NCBI GenBank assembly: GCA_016721305.1
Contig: JADKIH010000011.1
Span: forward strand, 62,001-126,000
Source: Bacteroidota bacterium
Lineage (GTDB): Bacteria; Bacteroidota; Bacteroidia; AKYH767-A; 2013-40CM-41-45
Length of the DNA: 64,000 nt
Direction: 5' to 3'
Below are positions 1 through 11,982 of the stretch, piece after piece. Below the pieces are notes generated by a model, which had not been told where the DNA came from, did not search any database, and saw nothing but the letters and a program-made list of their open reading frames with translations. Both the position numbers and the translations under genes were made by a program. Positions within the stretch are counted from its first letter, which is position 1. Each line of letters opens with the position of its first letter.

Positions 1-417
1 ATTGAAGAAGAATACAAGCGTAAAGTTCGCATTTCAGCCGGTGGCTTGCAATCGACGATTCGTACAACGGAATTCTTCAACGTTAAAAAGTACGGCATTG
101 TAGCCATTCAATATTTAATTCATCGTATCAGTCGCTGGACAATTTCACCGATTCTTCTCATCCTGGCATTTGTCGCTTCGGTATTTACCTTTCAAAGTGG
201 GCCGTTGTTTCTCGTCATCTTTATCATGCAGATGATGTTTTACTCCGCCGCTTTAATGGGATGGATTTACAAAGAGAATAAAAAAGAATCTCGTCTGCTG
301 AATATTCCATTTTACTTTCTATTCATGCACTACTGCGTTGTGATGGGTTGGATACGATATGCAAAAGGCAATCAGCAAGCCGCATGGCAGAAGGCAGCAC
401 GATTAAATTACAATTGA
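1..417 (+). CDS. Glycosyltransferase family 2, C-terminal part
   Basis: The frame is open from the first base, so the gene starts before the window and about 138 residues remain. It opens with EEEYKRKVRISAGG, which resembles the conserved segment after the catalytic domain in processive family 2 glycosyltransferases of Bacteroidota. Two or three hydrophobic segments follow (ISPILLILAFVASVF and the region around FLVIFIMQMMFYSAALMGW), consistent with a membrane-bound C-terminus. The catalytic GT-A domain with its DxD is not in the window. A role in polysaccharide or glycolipid synthesis is inferred. A methyltransferase starts 23 bases downstream and may share the transcript. Confidence 0.7.
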   Translation: MEEEYKRKVRISAGGLQSTIRTTEFFNVKKYGIVAIQYLIHRISRWTISPILLILAFVASVFTFQSGPLFLVIFIMQMMFYSAALMGWIYKENKKESRLLNIPFYFLFMHYCVVMGWIRYAKGNQQAAWQKAARLNYN

Positions 418-440
418 AAAACAAAAATCAAGACATAAAA

Positions 441-1256
441 ATGAGCACTATCAAATTAGAGTATGGCAACAGCCAACATTTAATCAGTAAGCGAATGCAA
501 TCGTTTCCGGCATTGGCTTGGATACTAAACAAAACCGTTGGGTACACGAATATCGGAAATTACGCACGATCAAAAGTTTTCAAAAAGCATCTTTCCAAGC
601 TCGATTTGGCAAACATGGAAAAGATTCTGGATCTGGGTTGCGGTTATGGCGATAACGCCATCATGATGTCGCGAGCACTACCGGGACGTAGAATCGTCGG
701 TCTGGATATAGATCCAACTGCTTTGAGTCGAGTTCGTTATGCCAAAGACAAATTGAACGTTAGCAATCTGACGATTCACGAAGGGAAAATCGACACTTTA
801 AAAGAAGGCGAATTTGACTTGATCTATTCTGTCGACGTATTCGAGCACATTCCGGCCGAAGAAATGCCCTTTGCCGAAGCTTTCAAGAAATTGAAAAAAG
901 GCGGATATCTGCTTGTGAAAATTCCCAATAAAGTGCAATCAACAATTTTGAACGAGAAGTACTTTGCTGAGCACAATAAGTGGGTCGACCATGAACATCC
1001 GGGACAGGTTTATCTGTTGAAAGATTTGGAAAATCGATTCCGTAAAGAAGGTTTTATCATTAATTTTGCTTCTCAAACGGATGGAAAATTGGCACGTGCT
1101 GCTTGGGAATTAGCCTACTTCACTAAAAAAGGTGGCGCCTTGTTGCAATTGCTTGCTTTACCGCTCTGCAAATTACTCGTCAATTTAGATCAGCTCATTT
1201 ACCCGAATGGAAGCTCCAAAGGAAATGCCATTACGGTAATCGGACAAAAAATATAA
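441..1256 (+). CDS. Class I SAM-dependent methyltransferase
   Basis: A 271-residue protein. SAM-binding motif I is ILDLGCGYGD (residues 62-71), followed by the acidic ribose-binding strand VGLDID at 86-91 and the post-motif DLIYSVDVFEHIP, typical of Methyltransf_11/25 domains. The frame opens upstream at 348, but the ATG at 441 is preferred because the upstream part overlaps the glycosyltransferase. The C-terminus is hydrophobic (ALLQLLALPLCKLL) and may associate with the membrane. Lying behind a glycosyltransferase, it probably methylates a sugar or lipid intermediate; the substrate is unknown. Confidence 0.8.
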   Translation: MSTIKLEYGNSQHLISKRMQSFPALAWILNKTVGYTNIGNYARSKVFKKHLSKLDLANMEKILDLGCGYGDNAIMMSRALPGRRIVGLDIDPTALSRVRYAKDKLNVSNLTIHEGKIDTLKEGEFDLIYSVDVFEHIPAEEMPFAEAFKKLKKGGYLLVKIPNKVQSTILNEKYFAEHNKWVDHEHPGQVYLLKDLENRFRKEGFIINFASQTDGKLARAAWELAYFTKKGGALLQLLALPLCKLLVNLDQLIYPNGSSKGNAITVIGQKI

Positions 1257-1264
1257 GCAGATTC

Positions 1265-1810
1265 ATGTACGGTATCGTCAACAAAGCTATTCAGGATTTA
1301 ATTACCGAGGGTTACGGTTACGAGAAATGGGAAGCCATTCGTAAACGAAGCGAACTCGAAGTAGAATTCTTTCTCCTGAATGAAGCATACGACGATGCAA
1401 TCACCTACAAACTTGCTATTGTTTCATCGGAAGAACTTAATCTGTCGACCGATGAAATATTAAAATCACTGGGCGAATGGTGGGTACTTCGAACAAGTAC
1501 TCAACATTTCGGCTCGATGATGAAAGCCGGCGGTAAAAATCTTAGAGAATTTCTGATTAATCTGCCGAACTTTCACAATCGAATTTCTTTGATGTATCCG
1601 AAACTGGCTCCGCCGGAATTCAAGATATCGCACTTGGAAGCAGAATGTTTACATCTTCATTATTTTTCAGGACGACAAGGGCTGAAAGAATTTGTGAGAG
1701 GTCTTATTCAAGGATTGAGTAAATCATTTAACGAACCTGTTTCCATCACGCTTTTGCAAACACGTGAAGAAGGAAGCGATCACGAAACATTTAAAATTTG
1801 CTGGCAATGA
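1265..1810 (+). CDS. H-NOX heme nitric-oxide-binding sensor
   Basis: A 181-residue protein with the hallmarks of the heme NO/O2-binding (HNOB) family. It starts MYGIVNKAIQDLI, carries the proximal heme ligand histidine at residue 104 in LPNFHNRIS, has the proline-rich PKLAPPEF after it, and has the YxSxR heme-propionate motif as Y133-F-S135-G-R137. Length matches stand-alone bacterial H-NOX proteins. Its stop overlaps the ATG of the following kinase (ATGA), so the two are translationally coupled, and the kinase begins with an H-NOX-associated domain. It is expected to be a cytoplasmic NO sensor controlling that kinase. Confidence 0.93.
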   Translation: MYGIVNKAIQDLITEGYGYEKWEAIRKRSELEVEFFLLNEAYDDAITYKLAIVSSEELNLSTDEILKSLGEWWVLRTSTQHFGSMMKAGGKNLREFLINLPNFHNRISLMYPKLAPPEFKISHLEAECLHLHYFSGRQGLKEFVRGLIQGLSKSFNEPVSITLLQTREEGSDHETFKICWQ

Positions 1811-4800
1811 GTAACGGACAATCGCTGCCACATTTATCGCCTGATCAAATTAGTCAGCTTTTTCCGGCATACATTATTGTCGACACGAATCTGAAAATTG
1901 TATCGCACGGTGCTATTTACCAAAACCTCTTTGGAAGTATCATTGGCAAAAACTTCGGCGAACTATTTAATGTGCTTCGTCCAAAGATTGAAGATGTAAC
2001 CTACGACGAATTAATTGCTCATCAGGGAATGCTCCTAATCCTTCAGGAGAAGTCTCATCAAATAAGAATTCGCGGACAATTTTTATCGTCCGGCAACAAC
2101 GGCAACCTGATTTACTGCGGCTCGGTCTGGATGAATACGATCGAAGAATTCGAATCGTCGCCACTCAGCATAAGCAGCTTCGCTCTTCACGACCCTCTCA
2201 TTGAGATGTTACAAATTCTCAAAGGGCAGGAAATTATCACAGAAGACATTAAGTCACTGCTCCGTCGTATCAGCGAACAAAAAGAACTAATCGAAGCGAG
2301 AGGTAAAAAATACCGCGACCTTCTGGAAAATCTCTACGATTCCGTTATCAGCTTCGACGAAGAAAGCAATATTATAGAATGTAACAAAGCCCTTTGCACT
2401 CTCACCGGATATAGTGAAACCGAATTGCTCACGATGACGGGTAAGGATATCACTCATCCTGAAGACTGGGAAATCGCCAGAGAATCCACAAAAAACTTCA
2501 ACGAGACGGCTATATTACCAATTTTCAATTGCGTTGTTTGACAAAAAGCGGCGAAGTAAAACATATTGAAATCAGTAGTTCCGCTATCGTCGAAAATGGC
2601 GTATACAAAGGCTCCCGCGACATTGTGAGAGATATCACCGAACGAAGAAAATCAGAAGAACAATTGCGTGACTTATCGATGGTGAGTGAAAACACTTCCA
2701 ATATGGTCATCATTGCGAACGCTGAAAGGAATATCGAATGGGTAAATAAGTCGTTTATCAATATCACCGGGTATACTCTCGAAGAAATTAAAGGAAAATC
2801 ACCCGGAAAATATCTTCAAGGTTCCGATTCGGATCTTGAAACTATCAAACAAATTTCGGAGTGTTTAAACAGAGGCGAAGGTTTCAATGGAACTATTCTG
2901 AACTTTGCAAAGAACGGAACTCCTTACTGGAATGAACTTACCATCAACCCTGTTAAAGATAGAGATGGAAAAATTCTGAAATATATCTCAGTTGCAACCG
3001 ATGTAACTGAACGCATACAGAAAAATGAAGAGCTTCTAAATTCCGAATTGCGCTGGAAGTTTGCCCTCGAAGGTTCAGGCGATGGAGTATTTGAATTTGA
3101 TGCACAGAAGCAAAAGTTTTATGCTACTGATAGCTTAAAATCACTTCTTGGCTTCGACAGCGATTTGCCTGACCTAGATTTTGAACAACTGATCACTTTG
3201 ATTCACCCGAATGAAAGAGTTGCTGCGCTTGATTCGTTCTATGAATTTATCAGCAAGAAAAACCTAACATATCGCCACGAAATTCGATTACGAAAAAATA
3301 ATGGCGACTACGTTTGGGTGCTAACGCGTGCAACCGTTACTAAATACGATGCACATGGAATGCCTTTAATCATCTTAGGTACAACAACCGACATTTCACA
3401 TATCAAGGAAACGGAAAAAGAACTTTTACAAGCCAAGACCGAAGCAGAAAAAGCCTCGGAGTACAAAAACCAGTTCTTGTCGACCATGAGTCATGAAATC
3501 CGCACGCCGTTGAATGCTATCATCGGACTTACGAATGTTATGATGATGAAAAAGCCGACTGGTGAAATGAAAGACGACTTAAGCACGCTTCTTTTCTCGG
3601 CAAATCACCTGCTTACACTTATCAACGATGTTCTTGACCTGTCCAAAATCGAATCGGGAAAGATCGATTTTATGCATACGGAATTCGACCTTTATAATAC
3701 GGTAAAAGGCGTATATCAAACTTTCCTTCCGAAAACTACTGAGAAGAAAATCGACCTCTCTATGTCTGTTGACGGTTCAATACCAAAGTTACTGAATGGC
3801 GATTCTTTGCGCTTGATTCAAATCTTAAACAATCTGGTGAATAATGCCGTGAAGTTTACTGATAAAGGATCAGTTTCCATAAATGTACGCCCAATTACAT
3901 TTAGCGGAAAGAAAGTAAAACTTCTTTTCGAAGTGACAGACACCGGCATGGGCATAAGTCAGAAACACCAGAAAAATATTTTCAACGACTTCGTTCAGGC
4001 AGACAGCACGATTGTTCAAAAATATGGTGGTACAGGATTAGGACTAAGCATCACCAAAAAACTGATTGAGCTGCAAGGCGGCAATATTAAAGTAAAGAGC
4101 AAGCTTAATGAAGGAAGTCGATTCTACTTTGAATTAAGTTTCGATGTTGCCTTGGTAAAATCAAAGATGAATCTGCCAAAATTAGATCCTTCAGCAAAGG
4201 ATGAACCACTGAAAGGGATTCGTGTTTTACTCGTTGAAGATATTGCCGTCAATACAAGAGTTGCGAAATCTTATCTGGATCATTGGGGCGCAATCACAGT
4301 GTGTGCCGAGAATGGACAGGAAGCTATCGATATTTTCCGCAAAGAAAACTTCGACATTCTTTTGGTCGACTTATTTATGCCGGTGATGAATGGCTTTGAT
4401 GCCATGAAAAAAATCCGCAAACTGAAAAAAGGCGGAAAAGTGCCAATGATTGCCTTAACTGCAAGTGCCGAAACAGCGACAATCGAGAAAGCGATTCAAG
4501 CCGGTGCCAATAGCTACATTTCAAAGCCATTCAATCCGCAGGAATTAATCGATACGATTAGTTCATACACAAACAAATTTACTCCAACAGAAGTAGAGGA
4601 TGATGAACTTTCTCCTGAACCGGAAAAAAGAAATTCCTTCGAAGTAATTAATATTGAAATACTCGAATCGGCTTCGCTCGGCAATAAAACCTTCATTTTA
4701 GAAATGCTGGAAATGATGAAAAAAGAAGTTCCGGTAATTTTAAACGAATGCAAATACTCTCTTGAACATAAAAACTACCTTGCTTTTGCCGATGCCATAC

Positions 4801-4987
4801 ACAAACTGAAAAACAGTCTGATGATTTTGGGAATTTCCAGTGTCAAAAAACATTGGAAACATTGGAAGCGAATTCAAGAAAAGGTAAGCAAACAGATAAA
4901 TTCGAGGGATCGTTTGTAGAAATTCTTTCATCATGGGAAAAGGCTCTTCTCGAAATCAACGAGCTGATAAAAGAAATGTCGAAATAA
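1807..4987 (+). CDS. H-NOX-associated hybrid histidine kinase (HNOBA-PAS-HK-REC-Hpt), two frameshifts
   Basis: Reading through two frame changes gives one kinase of about 1,060 residues. In order: an H-NOX-associated region (first ~150 residues), a short coiled coil, three PAS domains (around GYSETELLT, GYTLEEIKGKSPG, and LLGFDSD...VWVLTR), HisKA with STMSHEIRTPLNAIIG, HATPase with NNLVNNAVKF, DTGMGI and GGTGLGLSI, a receiver with phosphorylatable Asp in LLVDLFMPVMNG, and an Hpt domain with AIHKLKNSL. The first frame ends at 2541 and the second is open from about 2505, continuing a PAS domain (FQLRCLTKSGEVKH). The second frame breaks near 4890, and the Hpt tail continues (FEGSFVEILSSWEKALLEI) to the stop at 4985-4987. 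Indels are probably sequence errors. It likely receives the NO signal from the upstream H-NOX. Confidence 0.88.
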
Positions 4988-5012
4988 TTTTCCTGAAAGC
5001 TTTCTGCCGAAA

Positions 5013-5516
5013 TTAATTATTTGTAATCGGAAGAATTTCGTTATCGCGAAAATCAAGCAACGTCCCTTTAATTGTCTTGCTCTCTCCATCAATCGTTACC
5101 TCAGCTCCTGTCCTTTTATTTTTAATCACCAGCCCGGGCTCAAATGACTTCCCCCCTTCTGAATCTGAGGAAAGAACATAAACTATGTCGCCATCTTCGA
5201 AGGTAACCGAATTTAAGTCGAGACCACTGTTATCACTTGCCCCGGGTCTCAGGTAGTATGAGTAGGAGAATTTTTTAAACGATTGATTTCGGATCTCCTG
5301 AACAACTTCAGCGGGCTTTCCATTTGGATGAATTTTGAGTGCCATACGAGAGGTATCGTTCGACATGACCAATTGGATGGAATCACCTTCTGCTGTTTGA
5401 AATGAGTAAATGTTTACATCGCTGCTTTGTGCACGAGCCATGCCTGACGAGCATAAGACAAAAATCAATGCCGACAGAACAGAGCGGATTCGTTTTAGTG
5501 GAGTTTTGTGCTGCAC
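5013..5516 (-). CDS. Small exported protein, unknown function
   Basis: The frame runs 5013-5627, but the GTG at 5516 is chosen because it places a signal peptide (basic KTPLKRIR, then VLSALIFVLCSSG, cleavage near ARAQ) close to the N-terminus. The mature part is about 135 residues, polar and beta-rich, with no motif I recognise. It lies convergent to the kinase and divergent to the prenyl synthase gene. Periplasmic or secreted location is inferred; no function is assigned. Confidence 0.5.
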   Translation of the reverse strand: MQHKTPLKRIRSVLSALIFVLCSSGMARAQSSDVNIYSFQTAEGDSIQLVMSNDTSRMALKIHPNGKPAEVVQEIRNQSFKKFSYSYYLRPGASDNSGLDLNSVTFEDGDIVYVLSSDSEGGKSFEPGLVIKNKRTGAEVTIDGESKTIKGTLLDFRDNEILPITNN

Positions 5517-5655
5517 TTTATAGAATATTTCGTCGAAAAATACAAAAGATTGAACTTCAAACGGGGCAAAATAAACTAAATCTCTATTGGCTTGTTGATA
5601 TTCGGGTGTCATCGCTAAAAACCTCAAATTCCTGAAATAATCGTATTTTCACCGC

Positions 5656-6628
5656 ATGCAATCGCTCAGCCATTTCCAGCAGCAAATTGAAAAAGGATTA
5701 AAAGATCTTTCACTCGACGGTAAGCCTGTCGAATTATACGAACCTATTCGCTACATGCTCCAACTGGGAGGAAAACGGATTCGTCCCGCCCTCCTGCTTA
5801 TGAGTCATGAAATGTTTGGAGGAAATCCTGACTCCGTTTTAAATGCGGCTCTTGGCATCGAAGTCTTCCACAACTTCACGCTGATGCACGATGATATCAT
5901 GGACAAAGCTCCGCTTCGTCGCTCTCAACAAACGGTACACGAAAAATGGAATACTAATATTGCTATTCTTTCCGGCGATACTATGTTTGTGCAGTCGTGT
6001 CAATTAATGACAGATGTAAAATGAACATGTAAAAGATGTTCTGCGTGTCTTTTATAAAACAGCGATAGAAGTTTGCGAAGGACAACAATGGGATATGAAT
6101 TTCGAGAGTCTCGAATCCGTTAGTATCGACGAATACATCCACATGATCAGCCTGAAAACAGCCGTATTGCTTGGCTGCTCGCTATCTGTCGGTGCCATTT
6201 GCGCCAATGCTCCCAAGAGCGACTCCGACCATCTTTATGAATTCGGGAAAAATCTCGGCATTGCATTTCAATTACAAGACGATATTCTCGGCGCTTACGG
6301 TGATGCTGAAAAATTCGGCAAGCAAGTCGGTGGCGACATTTTATCCAATAAAAAAACCTTCCTCCTTATCACTGCTCTCGAGCAGGCAAAAGGAGAAACA
6401 GCTATCGAATTAAAGAATTGGATTCAATCGAAATCATTCGATGCTGAAAAGAAAGTTACTGCCGTCAAGCAAATTTTCGACTCTCTGTCCATCCGCTCTC
6501 AAGCCGAAGCTGCCATGAACAGCTTTTTTGTCACAGCCATGAAGCACCTCGAAGCTATCAATCTTCCTTCAGCCAAAAAAGAACTACTGACTGATTTTGC
6601 GGAGAAGTTGATGGTGAGGGATCGGTAG
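5656..6628 (+). CDS. Polyprenyl diphosphate synthase, one frameshift
   Basis: Trans-isoprenyl diphosphate synthase that condenses IPP with allylic diphosphates. The first half has GGKRIRP (38-44) and the first aspartate-rich motif DDIMD (79-83). After a frame change the second half has the second motif region FQLQDDILGAYGD and the KTFLL segment. The first frame ends at 6024 in DVK-stop, and the protein continues as EHVKDVLRVFYKTAIEVCEG in another frame. Adding one A to the AAAA at 6018-6021 restores the frame, which points to a homopolymer error. Corrected length is about 324 residues, normal for the family. Chain length (geranylgeranyl or longer, for quinones) cannot be told. The second motif has G where many have D (DDILG). 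Confidence 0.88.
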
Positions 6629-6683
6629 GACGGGTTGCGAAATCTGTTCACTCACCCTGTTACTCAAACTCACACTACAAAAA

Positions 6684-6786
6684 AGTTCAAAGTTCAAAGT
6701 TCAAAGTTCAACGATTGTGTGTACGCAGCCATTGAACTTTGAACTTTGAACTTTGAACTTTGAACTTGAACCTTGAACTTTGAACC
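6684..6786. repeat. GTTCAAA heptamer arrays, inverted pair
   Basis: Four tandem copies of GTTCAAA (6684-6711) face about seven copies of the reverse complement (6732-6786) across a 20-base loop. The pair lies between the convergent prenyl synthase and the large minus-strand secreted protein. It could fold as a hairpin in either transcript. The same heptamer family recurs at 47.1-47.6 kb and 48.8-49.05 kb. Confidence 0.9.
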
Positions 6787-6809
6787 AAAAAATCAGTTTG
6801 AGTTATTCG

Positions 6810-9800
6810 CTATTTAGCCTCTTCCCTCAAAAGCTGAATCCAACCATGATACTCCTTCTGCTCGGTAGCAAGAACATACCAGTAGGTATCGGAAGTTAAT
6901 CCATAACCATCCCAATTGTTGCGGTATGAATCGCTCTTGTAAACCAACTCGCCCCAACGATTGTAGATGTATAGCTTACTGTCAGGCGGCAGATTTTTAA
7001 TTTCAAAGTAATCGTTGTAACCCGGACTGGCAGGATATGGAGTGAATACGTTCGGCACTACGAATGGCGTAAACTCAAGCTTTAAACTATCTACAGCAGG
7101 AACGCATCCGCCTGTCGTTGTTACGGTAAGATAAACTTCAGGCAAAGAGAAATCACCAATGGATGGCGTATACGTCGCATTCAGTGTTGTGTCGCTCGGT
7201 GAGAATGTACCGCTTCCGCTGGTTGTCCAGATCACTCCACCGGCATTGGTTGCAACCGGCGACAATGGAACAGTCGCTCCTACTCCGCTTGTCAGCGTCG
7301 TATCAGCACCTGCGTCAATCGATGGAATCTGACCAATGGCAATATTCAGCGTATCGATCAAATTCACACACGCTCCCGTTGTTGTCAGATAAATCTGTAC
7401 AACTCCACTTGTTGTATCATTGGCACCAGGCAAATACGAGAGCGGTGACACGTTATTCGCCGGATCAAATACTCCATCACCGGATGTCGTCCATAAAATT
7501 CCACCTGCGTTTAATTGTGTTCCATTGAGAATAATCGTATCGCCAACACAGAACGAAAGATCCGGACCAGCATCTGGAATGCCCGGTGGAATTACCACCA
7601 CGGTAATCGAATCCTGACTTACACATCCAATGGTATTCGTAACGGTAGCCGTATAGGTAGTCGTAGATGTCGGATTAACAATCAATGTTGTCGTCGTATC
7701 ACCGCCCGGAGTCCAGCTGATCGTAGAACCATTTCCGGTTGCAGTAAGCGTATCGCTTTGTCCCCAGCATATCGAGGCCTGAGTTGCAGCCAGTGAAAAT
7801 ACAGGTGCAGGTGAAACGTACAATGTCATTGTCGCCGTATCATCAGCACAAGGAGGATTCGACAAGATCATTGTCAGATGATAATAACCCGAATCGGCAA
7901 TTGCCGGTGTGTACGTCGGATTCAATGTCAATGTATCGCTAAACACTCCATTACCATCCGAAATCCAATGCATCGTTCCGGCATTAGCACTGGCAGTTAA
8001 CTGAAACGCCGTGTTACCGCATACAGATGCACTGTCGGGAAGGATTGATGCAATTGGTCTTGTATTTACTGTTACGTTATATGTTGTTGTATCGCTTAAA
8101 CATCCGTAAACATTCGTTTCAAAAACGGTTAGAGTACCCGTTGTTCCGGGCGCCCAAAGCACACTCAGTGTATCTGTTGTTGCATTGATATAAGTAGACA
8201 ATGAATTAACGGTACTCCATGTGTAGAGCGATCCCGGATTCGCAAACACGGTGTAAAGTTCATTTATACTGTCACACACCGTTGAGCTACCCGTTACATT
8301 CACCGGCAACGGGCGCGGATTGATTGTTACGTTGTAAGTTGTAACCGGACCAAAGCAGCCTGCTGCATTGACTTCGTAAACGGTTAAAGAACCTGCACCG
8401 GCAGGGCCCCATACAAAACTATTTACGGTACCGATTTGTCCAACTGCATAGCTGCCACCGGTAACTCCCCAATAATAAAGTGAACCTGCATTCGGATTCA
8501 CAAAATATGTGTTCGTAGCTCCTTCACAAACAGAAATTGATCCGAAAACCGTTGGTGCTATTGGCGCCGGATTAATGGTCACGCTGATTGACTGCGGAAC
8601 TCCCGCGCATCCGAATGTGTTAGTATCGACAACGGTAATCGAACCCAGACCCGGTCCTGTCCAATGAACTAAAATACTATCAGTGTTCTGGCCGGTATAA
8701 ATAGTTCCGCCTGTTACAGACCACGTATAATTACCCCCAAAAGGAGTAACAGAATAATATGTCGATGTATCGTTTTCACAGATATTCAACGGACCACTAA
8801 TCGGCCCTGTAACCGGAATCGGATTTACTGTTACACCAATTGTATCGGTATCGGTACAAGTCCCTACTGCTCCCGCTACGATATATTGATACGGAGAACC
8901 TGCACTTGTCAATCCTGTAACGTTGATCGTATCCGTTGTTTCTGTTGTACTCCACAGATAGGTATTAGCACCGCTGGCATAGAGTACAGCTGTTCCTCCT
9001 TCACAGAAAGTTGTATCCGGTGTTACTGCCAGCACGACATTCGGAACGACATTCACGCTTGTGTTTAAATTGTAAACGCAAGAAGTGAGAGAATCTATTA
9101 CTGTTATTGCAAACGGATATGAACCGGCACCGCAGGAAACAAAGTCGAAGTTTTGCGACGAGGCAGTAGTTGTATTTGGTATCGCACAACCTGGAATGCT
9201 TGTCCAATTATATGTAGAACCTGATGAGGCTCCTGTAACAGAAATCACCGACTGAAGAACGGGATCTGCAAGACAAAGAAAAGGACTGCTCGCTGCAATT
9301 ATCGGCGTAGTTTGAATATTGACGGTATCGCTTGTTGTGGAATCACAACCGAATGCATCGGTTACGGTGAGATAGAAAACTGTAGCCGTAGTGACATCGG
9401 CATCGGCGGTGATGGAAAGAGGATTATTATCTCAGAACAGGAATGCTGTTCCATGCATAAACGGTACCCGGATTGGTGTCACTTCCTGTTCCGTCGAGTG
9501 TAATATTGGTCAGCGTCCCATTGCAAATCAGATCAGGGCTAACGGTTGCAGTTGCATCCGGCTTCGACAAAACAACGGCTACAACAGCTGAATCAGATGA
9601 ACAGCCGGAGCCGGTATCAAATACATGCAAATTAAATGTATCAGTTGAGCAAATTGTCGCTGTCGTTGCTCGCAATGTTGTATCAACAATTGGATTTCCC
9701 TGATAACTTGTCCACGTATAAAGCATACCCGGTGAACTCGCCAAACCATCAAGTGTAACCGGACCACAACCACAAACAGGTGTTATCGGAGAAACATTTG

Positions 9801-11812
9801 CCGATGGCGGCGGATTTACCAAAAGGATAAAGCTTGTTGTTTGACTACATGTTCCTGTACTACCAACAACTGTGAATCCTGTGATCACTGTCGGCGTAAC
9901 AAGTTGCGTATCGAGCGTACTGTCGGCAAATGTATAAGCCGGACTTGCCGTCCATGCATATGTCGTCGCTCCGCTTGCAATAAGCATTGCCGCTGCTCCA
10001 CGACAAATTGATGGAGGACCGGTTATGCTTACGGTAATTCCCGGGTCAATCGAAAATGAATATGGAACTGTATCCATACAACCTGTTGCCGCATCGGTTA
10101 TCACGCAGACAAAATTGTAGGTTGCAACTACACCTGTTGGAAAATCGACGGTGATATTCGATGAATCGGGAGCCGCGCCTGTAATTAATCCGTAATCAGG
10201 CGAAAGTCCCCATTCGAAAAGCGAGGCAGGATCGGCACCGTTTACCGTAAAAGTATTGGTAAGAGGATTTGATGATGCACACAATGTTGGTGAATCCGGA
10301 TCGATTGTCGGAATGGGATATGTTGATATGACAATGCACGATGGATCAGAGATACAACCGTTCGCATCGACAACGGTCACGCAATAAGTTTGATTGTTAT
10401 TAAGTGCTGTAGGGCTGTCAATCGTGCTATCACTCACTTCCGTTCCCGGCGTCCAAGAATAAGTGAACGGAAATGCTCCGGCCGAAGTCGATGCAGAAAG
10501 CGGAACGGCATCGTATGTACATACCTGCTGATCGAAACCGGCAAATACGACCGGAAGTTCATTCACGAAAACATCAACAAATGTATCGGCTGAACATCCC
10601 AAAGAATCAAGAACAGAAACGAACATTGTATATGGGCCTCCTGCCGGTAAACCGCTCACATTCGGCGATGCACAACTTGTACAGTCGAAAAAGCCCGGTC
10701 CAAACCAATCAATAGAAACAATGGGAACGGAGCTGGTAACAGTAGCCGAGAGATGTGCATCGGTACCTTCACAGATCGTAACAGCAGGACCCGGATCAAC
10801 TACAGGTTTTGGCAGAAGTGTTATTGTAGTTGTTGTCGTATCCGGACCACAAACACCGTCAGCGATTAGAGTTACGATATACGAACCGGCCGATGGAGTA
10901 AAATCGTGAAATACGTTCTGACCACTTGCCGTATTATTTGCTCCAGAAGCAGGATCACCGAAGTCCCAAGTCCAATCAGTGATATTCGGATCTATTGTTG
11001 GCGGATCAGGAAGAACAACGGCGCTTCCGTCGATGAAGATTGTTGTACCCGGACAAGCAAGAGTCGGGTTATATGTAATCGAAGGATAAAGATCCTGTAC
11101 TGTCACATCCTGACTTATGCTCTTGCAACCGCATTCCGAATTACAGATTCGCAATGTAACCGTGTGTACCGACTGTACTGAACAAAACGGTAGTATCCGC
11201 ACCGCTTGCACTCACATAGCCACCGCCATCAATTTGCCAAGAGTAAGTAATATTTGTTCCGCCATGAAGGATGGAAGAATTCTGAAGAATGACATTTAAC
11301 GGAGCACAACCATAGCTTGGATTGGTATTGAAATTCGGATCCGGACGGGCAATGATGGCATCATCGGGCGTTGTGGCAACGATATCGAAAGATTCCTGAT
11401 TCCCGCCTTCGCCGTCAATCATCACATAATACGTCGTTGCTGCCGTCGTCGGAAACGAAATGCTCATCGCTCCTGCCGTTGCACTGCTACCTGTCGTACA
11501 AAAACCTGTCGTCACCAACGAACCGCAGGTGCCGGTATAGATTTCCATGGCAAGACCCGGATTGTTGTTAATGTTAGAAACAGAAACGACGGCCGTACCG
11601 TTATTGATGGCATCGATTTTAAACCAAACCGAATTCTCGACCGTACCATCGCCGCAACTCAAAACCGGATCTGTTCCCGAAGCCGTTGTACCAACTGTTG
11701 TTCTTGTGGAACTATTGCCTGAACATAGCTCCAATGCTGAAGAACAATTATCCTGCGCCTGAACCAGTCCGCAGAGAAGTAGAAAAAATGTGGTGTGTAT
11801 TGCTAATTTCAT
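6810..11812 (-). CDS. Large secreted Ig/PKD-repeat protein with gliding-motility C-terminal domain, two frameshifts
   Basis: Three overlapping minus-strand frames (11812-11141, 11211-9427, 9430-6810) form one protein of about 1,660 residues. It begins with a signal peptide (KLAIHTTFFLLLCGLVQAQ), then a domain with SVWFKIDA and MEIYTGTCG typical of pre-peptidase-like domains of secreted Bacteroidota proteins. A long series of Ig/PKD-like repeats with a recurring YxWS/YTWT core and paired Cys follows. It ends in a CHU_C/gliding-motility-associated domain (VPNVFTPYPASPGYND, LYIYNRWGELVYKS, WDGYG), the type B T9SS signal. Breaks lie near 11165 (a CACAC tract) and 9430; both flanks read through without loss of homology. 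It is probably a cell-surface adhesin or matrix protein. Confidence 0.88.
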
Positions 11813-11982
11813 TCAAGAAGTTAATATGCAACCAAATTAAACGAAAGTTACAAGAGATGCCTTCAGCCAACTCATGAATTATTAACACTTTATTGTAGGT
11901 GAAAATGTGAAATTTTGGAGCTAAAAAATTAAAATCCGGGGCCGAAAAAGTCTCATTCTTTGTGTGCATCTTTGTTAAACCG

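Noticed and set aside
2500..2545. Programmed ribosomal frameshift in the H-NOX kinase
   Set aside because: No slippery heptamer plus pseudoknot is evident, and similar breaks occur in many unrelated genes here.
2690..3020. LOV photosensor domain in the H-NOX kinase
   Set aside because: The segment GKSPGKYLQG resembles the LOV GRNCRFLQG motif but lacks the flavin-binding Cys, so it is an ordinary PAS domain.
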